This document shows, piece after piece, positions 1 through 5,267 of a stretch of 5,267 nucleotides of DNA (the stretch's first letter is position 1; every line of letters starts with the position of its first letter). Source of the DNA: Planctomycetota bacterium (GTDB lineage Bacteria > Planctomycetota > Planctomycetia > Gemmatales > Gemmataceae); assembly GCA_018970845.1 (NCBI GenBank), contig JAGWVO010000271.1:1-5267 (forward strand), written 5' to 3'. A model generated the notes under the pieces. The model was not told the DNA's origin, did not search any database, and saw only the letters and a list, made by a program, of their open reading frames with translations. The position numbers and the translations under genes were made by a program.

Positions 1-1138
1 GTTCCACCGGCGCGTCGGGGAAATCAGCCCCGGCAGGGGCGGGTTCAGGCACCTTTCCAAGCGCCAACTCGGGGTACAACTCCCCGGGCACCAGGGCCAT
101 TTGCAACTCCCCCAAGGTGAGCACGCCGGCGCGGGACCGCAAAGCCTTCCGTCCGCCATCCTTGCCTTCACCGGGCTTGTCCACCGATCCAGACCAGAAA
201 TGCATCTTGCGGGGCAAGGTTCCCAATTGGTTTCCGGCGACATAAAGCAGGTTGTCGACGGGAAGGTAGACATCGCGCTGGGCCAGGCGCATGGGGGTGA
301 GCCTTGCCGGGTTGGACCCGTCGATCGCCTTGCCGGCCCGTTCCGCGATCAGTTCGCCGTAGCGGAATGTCGCTTCGACGCTGTTTTTGGGCAGTTCCCT
401 GCCATCGGCGGCTTTGACCGGCTGACTGGGCGGGCTCATCAACCCGCCGACCGCGCCGGTCAGGTAAACGACGGGGCACCCGTATTTCCTGCCAAGGGCC
501 CCCACAAGCGGGCCCACATAATCGCTCGATATTCCCTTGTGGCTCGAGTTGATCATTTCGGGATGGTTGTGCCAGAGAACGGCCAGGCAGGCCGGTTTTC
601 CATCCGCGGCATCGAACCGCAGGATTCCCATCGGGTCCATTTTCACAAGCGGCGGACGCGAGTCCTTCATAAGGTCGCCAGCCTCGACCTCCCCCAACCG
701 GGCCGACACGGGCTTGAGCGCGGCCTTGGCCGCCTTCACCGCCGCGACGCAGGCCTCCTCCACCCGCGCGAGGTACGGCGGATGAACCCCGGATGAGATT
801 CCCGTTCCCCACAGTCCCAGGGTGTCGGGGGCGTGGTGGGTGTGCGTGGCGCTGACCACGACCTGGATCCCCGGCAGGCGCTCGGCCACGCGGCGGGCGG
901 ATTCGTCGAACAATCCGACAACATCGGCGCAAACCAGGGCCACCGTTGCCCCCTCCCCTTCCAGGACGAGGGCCCGCGCCGCGATCGGGTCGGTGACGAA
1001 TTCCGCCTGCCTTCCGCGGCCAAAACCGGCCAGCCAAACCTTGAACGCCTTGGGATCGGGAGTGATATCCACGCTGGCGGCGCCGGCTCGAAGGGTTTCG
1101 GCACCGGGGAACGCGCAAACCAGGAGCATGAAAAGCAT
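1..1138 (-). CDS. Neutral/alkaline ceramidase-superfamily hydrolase, secreted, 3' end cut by the window edge
   Basis: The minus-strand frame is open for 379 codons from the ATG at 1138 to base 2 and continues past the left edge. An in-frame TGA lies three codons upstream, so the start is at 1138 or the second ATG at 1129. A GAGG seven bases upstream favours 1138. Visible family features, in order, are a hydrophobic N-terminus (MLFMLLVCAF) that is probably a signal peptide although it lacks basic residues, ASVDITP at about residues 21-27, ATHTHHAP at 97-104 (candidate metal-binding histidines), WHNHPE at 189-194, ISSDYVGP at 203-210, LTGAVGGLMSPP at 226-237 and PGELYPELALG at 351-361. The order matches the N-terminal domain of neutral ceramidases (Pfam Ceramidase_alk), zinc enzymes that cleave the amide bond of ceramide. 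The signature GDVSPN is degenerate here (GLMSPP), although the serine is kept. The true substrate is therefore unknown, and 'ceramidase' should be read as a superfamily name. Confidence 0.88.
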   Translation of the reverse strand, partial: MLFMLLVCAFPGAETLRAGAASVDITPDPKAFKVWLAGFGRGRQAEFVTDPIAARALVLEGEGATVALVCADVVGLFDESARRVAERLPGIQVVVSATHTHHAPDTLGLWGTGISSGVHPPYLARVEEACVAAVKAAKAALKPVSARLGEVEAGDLMKDSRPPLVKMDPMGILRFDAADGKPACLAVLWHNHPEMINSSHKGISSDYVGPLVGALGRKYGCPVVYLTGAVGGLMSPPSQPVKAADGRELPKNSVEATFRYGELIAERAGKAIDGSNPARLTPMRLAQRDVYLPVDNLLYVAGNQLGTLPRKMHFWSGSVDKPGEGKDGGRKALRSRAGVLTLGELQMALVPGELYPELALGKVPEPAPAGADFPDAPVE

Positions 1139-1145
1139 CGCAAGG

Positions 1146-1149
1146 CCTC
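1146..1149 (-). promoter_or_regulatory. Ribosome binding site of the ceramidase-like gene
   Basis: On the minus strand GAGG precedes the ATG at 1138 with a seven-base spacer, which is near the usual optimum. It overlaps the in-frame TGA just upstream, so the frame cannot begin further out. The second in-frame ATG at 1129 would be 16 bases from this site, which is too far. This decides the start. Confidence 0.65.
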
Positions 1150-1220
1150 AGGAAAGGGGATGGATCGCATCGACCACCCGCTTAACATGAAACTGTACCG
1201 ACAAACACGGATGGTTTCAC

Positions 1221-1224
1221 GAGG
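1221..1224 (+). promoter_or_regulatory. Ribosome binding site of the HEAT/TPR protein gene
   Basis: GAGG lies eight bases before the ATG at 1233. A nearby ATG at 1211 is in another frame. The site supports 1233 as the start, which also leaves a complete signal-peptide-like N-terminus. Confidence 0.65.
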
Positions 1225-1232
1225 CGAGCGCC

Positions 1233-3842
1233 ATGCGATCGCGAGTTGTCACCCTGACACCGGTTTTGCTGGCGGCCCTGTGCCTGGCCGTCCTGGGACA
1301 GGGCCGTGATTCCAAGCCGGATGACAAGGCCATCGCCAAGCTCATCCGGGATCTCGGCGACGGCGACTTCGAGATGCGGGAAAAGGCCTCCGAGGCCCTC
1401 TGGCGCGCGGGAAGCGCCGCCGAGAAGGCGCTCCAGGAAGCCGCCAAAAGCGATGACATCGAGGTGCGCAAGCGCGCCCGCGACATCCTGCAGAAGTTCG
1501 CCACCGGCCAGATGCCCGACACTCCCGTGGCGGTGCTCGACCTTCTGGGGGAATACCAGTCGGCCGAAGGAAACGCGCCCCGGCGCGCCGCGGTTCTCAG
1601 GCGCCTCATGGTGGAGGGCAAGGCAGGAATCCAGGCGGTGGTGAGGATGGCGGCCAATGAACCCAAGGGAACCGGCGATTTCCTCCTGACCCAGATCGCC
1701 GCGGCGCTGCCGTCAACCATGGCCCGCATCGAGGCGATGGGCGAAAGGAAGAAGATCGACGAGCTGGTCGAAATGATCGCGACCCGCTCCCCTTTCGGCC
1801 ACGCGCACCTGGCGTCGTGGGCCAAATCGACGGGAACCCTCAAAACCTGGATCGAGGAGCTCGACAAGGGTGATGGTCGCGTGGCGACATGGCCGGCGCC
1901 TGCCCGGCACATGGCTCTGATGATGCTCAAGCGGGCCGACGCCGACCTGCCCGGCGCCATCGCCGCCGCCGAGAAGGCCAAGCAACCCAATTTCGTCGAG
2001 GCGTTGCGGATCGAGGCGGGCCTGTGGACCGAACTGGCCAAGGCCGGCCCGGGTGACATGAACGATCCCACCCACCGCGCCGGACTCAAGTCGACCTTCC
2101 TGCGGCTGGCCGGAATGAAGAAGGAGTTCACCGAGTCGCTCGAAGGTTTGCGGGAACTGGCGGGACGCGACCATGATGACGGCGACCGCCTGCCCTACTC
2201 CGCCAAGCTGATGCTGCTCAACGACCAGACCGACGAGGGGATCAAGATCCTGCTGGCGACCAACCACCGGGCGCTGGCCTTCGAGGTGATGGCCGCACAA
2301 ATGCGGCACAAGGAGGCTTTCGCCCTGGCGGAGCAGGTTCGCAAGGCGATGGACCGCGACCTGGTCGACATCGAAATGGTCGAGGCGCGCATCCGCTGGC
2401 TTCTGGGAGACCGGAAGCGCTCGGGAGAGACCTTCGACCGGCTTGCCGAGGAACTCAAGCCGGGCGGCGAACCGCCATCCTGGTTCGAGGCGCTCATCGA
2501 TAACGAGATTCTCGCCGGACGCAGGGATTCGGCATGCGACCATGCGGCGCGTCCGTTCCCGACGGGCGATCCGGGAGACTGGAAGCAACGGCTGTTCGCG
2601 AAGCTGTATCCGGAGAAGTCGGGCGAGGCCGGAGCCTGGTGGGACCACATGGCCGGCCGGGTCATCGAGGGAGGCATGGCGGGACGGCTCAAGCTGATCG
2701 GCCAGATCCTCGCGGGCACGACGGGTCGCCTCAAGGCATCCGAGCTGCTGAGGGAGGTCGAGGAGAAGCGGGAGATTCCCGAGGATCTGAGGCTTGCCGC
2801 CGCCGACCTGGCGAGGCGCGCCGGACTGGGGGCCGACGAGGAAAGGCTGCTGACCGGCGGCAAACGCGCCGCCAGCCGGGTTTCCCTGGGCGACGCGAAG
2901 GCCCGGCGCGGTGATTGGGCCGGGGCCTTGGAAGCCTGGGACCTGGCCGAGACGATGGAACCCGGAAACCCCGTGGTGCAGGTCTTGAGGGCCCAGGCGC
3001 TCGACAAGCTGGGCAGGAAGCCGGAGGCCGCCGAGGCCCGTGCCCTGGCCCGAAGGCTTCCCCTGGGGCTTGAGGGAGTGCGGTCGACGCTGGTGCAGGA
3101 GTTGGCGCGCCGGGGTTTCCGCGACGAGGCGGCCGAGCATGCCCTGCTGTGGCTGGCCTGCTCCCGCCCGGGAAGCTACGAGGCTGGAAACGCCCATCGG
3201 AATGTGGCCCAGGCTCTGGCCCGCGCGGAAAAATACACGGCCTCGGCCCACGGGCAGCAGGTGTCCCTTTTCCGGATTCTCGGTCGCGAGATATCGTTTA
3301 TTTATCCCACCGCCTATGTCTCGGTTCCCGCGCTCATCCACAGGCTGCGGGCCCGCGGCCAACTGGCGGAAGGCAAGGTCGACGAGGCGCTGGCGGAAAT
3401 GGCCACCTGCCAGAAACTGATGCCCCGGGACATCGAACTGCCCATCCTGGTCTTTGATGAGCTCGTCAAGCGTGGCAGGAAGGCGGAGGCGGAAAAGCTG
3501 TACGCCACGGCGCTGGAGGCCCATGAGGCCCTCATCGCCGAGTTTCCCGAATGCGCGTGGGCCCGCAACGGCGCCGCCTGGCTCATGGCTTGCTGCCGGA
3601 AAGACCTGGACCGCGCCGTTGTTCACGCCGAGAAGGCGGTGTCGCTCAACCAGGAAAGCCCGGGATACCGCGACACCCTTGCCGAGGCCCTCTTCCAAAA
3701 GGGTGACAAGGCCAAGGCAACCCAGGCCATCCAGAAGGCCGTCGACATGGATCCCAAGCGGGTCTATTACCGCCGGCAACTTGAAAGGATCAGTGCCGGC
3801 AACCCCGCCGCCCCCCGGCCCGACGAGAATGATGACGAGTGA
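1233..3842 (+). CDS. Large secreted HEAT-like/TPR repeat protein, function unknown
   Basis: This 869-residue protein starts at an ATG with GAGG eight bases upstream. Residues 1-24 form a signal peptide: R2 and R4, a hydrophobic core at 9-21, and a likely cut near G22-G24. There is no good lipobox, because Leu precedes C17. Residues 31-90 (LIRDLGDGDFEMREKASEAL onward) look like a HEAT-type alpha-alpha repeat of a kind often placed at the N-terminus of planctomycete envelope proteins. Residues about 95-540 are alanine-, leucine-, lysine- and glutamate-rich and probably helical, with no repeat I can assign. TPR-like helix pairs occur at about 551-584 (ending MEPGNP) and 585-610. Two convincing TPRs lie near 775-808 (AVSLNQESP) and 809-842 (KAVDMDP). 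The tail is acidic (DENDDE). No catalytic motif is visible. It is probably a periplasmic or envelope protein-interaction scaffold. Export and repeats are read from the sequence; the role is inference. mqnE follows after 52 bases on the same strand. Confidence 0.9.
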   Translation: MRSRVVTLTPVLLAALCLAVLGQGRDSKPDDKAIAKLIRDLGDGDFEMREKASEALWRAGSAAEKALQEAAKSDDIEVRKRARDILQKFATGQMPDTPVAVLDLLGEYQSAEGNAPRRAAVLRRLMVEGKAGIQAVVRMAANEPKGTGDFLLTQIAAALPSTMARIEAMGERKKIDELVEMIATRSPFGHAHLASWAKSTGTLKTWIEELDKGDGRVATWPAPARHMALMMLKRADADLPGAIAAAEKAKQPNFVEALRIEAGLWTELAKAGPGDMNDPTHRAGLKSTFLRLAGMKKEFTESLEGLRELAGRDHDDGDRLPYSAKLMLLNDQTDEGIKILLATNHRALAFEVMAAQMRHKEAFALAEQVRKAMDRDLVDIEMVEARIRWLLGDRKRSGETFDRLAEELKPGGEPPSWFEALIDNEILAGRRDSACDHAARPFPTGDPGDWKQRLFAKLYPEKSGEAGAWWDHMAGRVIEGGMAGRLKLIGQILAGTTGRLKASELLREVEEKREIPEDLRLAAADLARRAGLGADEERLLTGGKRAASRVSLGDAKARRGDWAGALEAWDLAETMEPGNPVVQVLRAQALDKLGRKPEAAEARALARRLPLGLEGVRSTLVQELARRGFRDEAAEHALLWLACSRPGSYEAGNAHRNVAQALARAEKYTASAHGQQVSLFRILGREISFIYPTAYVSVPALIHRLRARGQLAEGKVDEALAEMATCQKLMPRDIELPILVFDELVKRGRKAEAEKLYATALEAHEALIAEFPECAWARNGAAWLMACCRKDLDRAVVHAEKAVSLNQESPGYRDTLAEALFQKGDKAKATQAIQKAVDMDPKRVYYRRQLERISAGNPAAPRPDENDDE

Positions 3843-3894
3843 CGACGGTTGCCATAGGCCCTGAAAGCCGGTTCTATCTTCGGGGATTTTTCCG

Positions 3895-5013
3895 ATGAAC
3901 TCAGAGCCCAGCATCGACTCGATCCGAGACAAGGTTTTCTCGGGAACCCGCCTCGGTCGGGATGAAGGCCTTTTTCTCGAAAAATCAGCCAGCCTTCACG
4001 ACCTTGGTGAACTGGCCAACGCCGTGCGCCAACGCAAGAACGGGGACATCGCCTGGTACAATGTGAATGTTCACCTCAACCCGACCAACGTTTGCGCCTA
4101 CCGATGCACCTTCTGCGCCTTCAGGGCCGACCTGAAGGATCCCCGGGCTTACCGGATGACCGATGACGATATACTGGCCAGGGGTGCCGAGGCGCGGGCC
4201 CGCGGCTGCACCGAAATGCACATCGTCGGCGGGTTGCACAACAAGGCGCCTGTCGAGTGGTACAGGCACATCCTGGAACTGATGCACTCCCATTACCCCG
4301 AGATCCACCTCAAGGCCTACACCGCCGTCGAATGGGACTGGTTTGAACGCATCACCAACCGCCCCGTCTCGGACATTCTCGCGGAGTTCCGGCAAGCCGG
4401 CCTTGGAAGCCTGCCGGGCGGTGGCGCCGAGATATTCGACCCCGTTGTCCGCGGCAAGATTTGCGAGCACAAGGCTGATGGCGGCGCGTGGCTGAAGGTT
4501 CACGAGGCGGCGCACCGCCTGGGCCTGCGAAGCAACGCCACGATGCTCTATGGCCACCATGAGGGTCCCGAACACCGAATCGACCACCTTCTGGCCCTGC
4601 GCGACCTCCAGGACCGGACCGGCGGTTTTCAGACTTTCATTCCGCTGGCGTTCCATCCCGAGAACACCCGCATGGCGCACATGCCCAAGCCATCATCAAT
4701 CGCCGACCTCCGCACGATCGCGATCAGCCGCCTGATGCTCGACAACTTCGATCACATCAAGGCTTATTGGATCATGCTGGGGATTCCCACGGCGCAAATC
4801 GCCCTTTCCTACGGCGCCGACGACCTCGATGGCACGGTGGTTCACGAGAAGATTTATCATGAGGCCGGATCCACATCGCCTCAGGAAATCACCGTCAACG
4901 ACTTGCGCCGATTGATTGTCGAGGCCGGGCGCGAACCCGTGGAACGGGACACGCTCTATCGCCGCGTGCAACGCGACCAGTCGAACCCCGCCCGCTGGTC
5001 GATCGCGGCCTAG
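3895..5013 (+). CDS. mqnE: Aminodeoxyfutalosine synthase MqnE (radical SAM, menaquinone biosynthesis)
   Basis: This complete 372-residue protein is of normal length for the family. MqnE adds the 5'-deoxyadenosyl radical from SAM to 3-[(1-carboxyvinyl)oxy]benzoate, giving 6-amino-6-deoxyfutalosine in the futalosine route to menaquinone. It is a cytoplasmic [4Fe-4S] enzyme. The cluster motif CxxxCxxC is C67, C71 and C74, within NPTNVCAYRCTFCAF. Further family hallmarks are HIVGGLH at 109-115, KAYTAVEWDWF at 140-150, SLPGGGAEIFDP at 172-183, NATMLYGHHEGPEHRIDHL at 214-232, FIPLAFHPENT at 248-258 and SYGADDLDGTVVHEKIYHEAG split across 305-325. The LPGGGAEIF and TAVE signatures separate it from MqnC and from the F420 enzyme CofH, which share the cluster motif. 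A weak GGGGA at 3882-3886 lies eight bases before the ATG. The preceding repeat-protein gene ends 52 bases upstream, so co-transcription is possible. No other futalosine-pathway gene is in the window. Confidence 0.95.
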   Translation: MNSEPSIDSIRDKVFSGTRLGRDEGLFLEKSASLHDLGELANAVRQRKNGDIAWYNVNVHLNPTNVCAYRCTFCAFRADLKDPRAYRMTDDDILARGAEARARGCTEMHIVGGLHNKAPVEWYRHILELMHSHYPEIHLKAYTAVEWDWFERITNRPVSDILAEFRQAGLGSLPGGGAEIFDPVVRGKICEHKADGGAWLKVHEAAHRLGLRSNATMLYGHHEGPEHRIDHLLALRDLQDRTGGFQTFIPLAFHPENTRMAHMPKPSSIADLRTIAISRLMLDNFDHIKAYWIMLGIPTAQIALSYGADDLDGTVVHEKIYHEAGSTSPQEITVNDLRRLIVEAGREPVERDTLYRRVQRDQSNPARWSIAA

Positions 5014-5150
5014 GGTTTGCTTATCATTGACAAGTTGGATTGATAGCGCTGACAAGACAACAGCAAGTTTCCATTAAGGATATCAAAACAGCCACCATTG
5101 GAGGCGTGAAGCGCCAGAGTGAGCAAGTAATTTCAATACGGCCAATCAGA

Positions 5151-5187
5151 CCGCCTTCGGCTCCTTTCGGGTTTTTTTGATTTTTTT
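5151..5187 (+). terminator. Possible weak rho-independent terminator downstream of mqnE
   Basis: A C/G-rich stretch (5151-5171, containing CTTCGG and TTTCGGG) is followed at once by seven T, then GA, then seven T. The layout resembles an intrinsic terminator. However, the best pairings I can draw are only about three base pairs (CCG 5151-5153 with CGG 5168-5170, or GCC 5153-5155 with GGC 5159-5161). It is therefore weak or degenerate. It lies about 140 bases past the mqnE stop. Confidence 0.35.
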
Positions 5188-5201
5188 AAAAGGATCCTTT
5201 T
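5188..5201. repeat. Perfect 14-base palindrome AAAAGGATCCTTTT
   Basis: The 14 bases equal their own reverse complement and directly follow the second T7 tract. As RNA this could form only a short A/U-rich stem around a GATC loop. It might instead be a dimeric protein-binding site. It is seen directly, but no function is supported. Confidence 0.5.
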
Positions 5202-5267
5202 TATCAGTTATCCAAATGGAAGCCCGCTTTCATGGCAGCGTCGTTTCTTTGGATTGGTTGAAACAGA

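Larger units (their letters stand above)
1139..1232. promoter_or_regulatory. Divergent intergenic region between the hydrolase and the repeat protein
   Basis: These 94 bases separate two genes that point away from each other, so both promoters should lie here or in the gene edges. Each end carries a GAGG ribosome binding site. A TTAACA at 1182-1187 on the plus strand resembles a -35 box, but no matching -10 hexamer follows at normal spacing. No clear sigma-70 promoter was found on the minus strand either. No operator-like inverted repeat was evident by eye. The regulatory role is inferred from gene orientation only. Confidence 0.5.
5014..5267. other. AT-rich, mostly noncoding region after mqnE
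   Basis: G+C falls sharply after the mqnE stop: by hand count 25 of 60 bases at 5041-5100 and 18 of 60 at 5161-5220. No gene with both ends visible is convincing. A consensus-like TTGACA occurs at 5027-5032 but has no -10 partner at normal spacing. A short hairpin, GGCG (5103-5106) with CGCC (5112-5115), is not followed by a T-run. Two T7 tracts lie at 5172-5178 and 5181-5187. Small frames touching the right edge on both strands are left uncalled. Confidence 0.6.

Noticed and set aside
101..796. A 231-codon plus-strand frame opposite the ceramidase-like gene
   Set aside because: It is antisense to a motif-supported gene and its translation matches no family I recognise. It is explained by low stop frequency in GC-rich DNA.
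168..1188. Two minus-strand frames (168-1118 and 736-1188) overlapping the ceramidase-like gene
   Set aside because: Their translations are Arg/Gly/Pro/Ser-rich and lack motifs. The third minus-strand frame carries the ceramidase-family motifs and a well-placed ribosome binding site, so these are out-of-frame shadows.
3849..3880. A possible promoter for mqnE: TTGCCA at 3849-3854 with TTCTAT (3872-3877) or TATCTT (3875-3880)
   Set aside because: TTCTAT has correct 17-base spacing but matches the -10 consensus at only three positions. TATCTT matches four but sits 20 bases away. Not enough to call.
1713..3932. A 739-codon open frame on the minus strand opposite the repeat protein and the start of mqnE
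   Set aside because: It is antisense to two well-supported genes. Its translation is rich in Gly, Arg, Gln and His with no recognisable domain or signal peptide. Such long antisense frames are expected in GC-rich DNA, where few stop codons occur opposite biased codons.
5023..5097. A 24-codon minus-strand frame beginning MVAVLISLME
   Set aside because: It has no ribosome binding site and no family resemblance, and its length is expected by chance in AT-richer DNA.
5103..5115. Hairpin GGCG-TGAAG-CGCC as a terminator of mqnE
   Set aside because: The stem is only four base pairs and is followed by AGAGTGAGC rather than a T-run.
5204..5267. A minus-strand frame entering from the right edge and ending KAGFHLDN at a TGA followed by TAA
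   Set aside because: It could be the tail of a convergent gene, but about 20 open codons is not significant and it competes with an open plus-strand frame over the same bases.

Overview
The window looks like GC-rich chromosomal DNA, with coding sequence around two thirds G+C (41 of 60 bases counted by hand at 2941-3000). It most likely comes from a Planctomycetota or related PVC-group bacterium. This is an inference from three things: a large secreted protein with an N-terminal HEAT-like repeat and C-terminal TPRs, a divergent member of the neutral/alkaline ceramidase superfamily, and an isolated menaquinone gene of the futalosine pathway. No rRNA or other taxonomic marker is present, so the phylum is not proven.

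Layout. Bases 1-1138 hold the 5' part (379 codons) of a ceramidase-superfamily hydrolase on the minus strand, which runs off the left edge. A 94-base divergent intergenic region (1139-1232) separates it from a plus-strand 869-codon secreted HEAT/TPR repeat protein (1233-3842). After 52 bases comes mqnE (3895-5013, plus), the radical SAM aminodeoxyfutalosine synthase of menaquinone biosynthesis. The last 254 bases (5014-5267) are markedly AT-richer and mostly noncoding. They carry T-runs, a possible weak terminator and a perfect 14-base palindrome. Short open frames on both strands touch the right edge and cannot be resolved from this window.

How the genes relate. The hydrolase and the repeat protein are divergent, and each has a clear GAGG ribosome binding site. 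Both appear to be exported. The repeat protein and mqnE lie on one strand with a short gap and could share a transcript, but nothing in their sequences links them functionally. The other futalosine genes (mqnA, mqnB/MTAN, mqnC, mqnD) are not in the window.

I see no CRISPR array, mobile element, tRNA or rRNA, and no convincing evidence of a new multi-gene system. The points most worth a second look are the degenerate catalytic motif of the hydrolase, the largely unassigned middle of the repeat protein, and the AT-rich right end.
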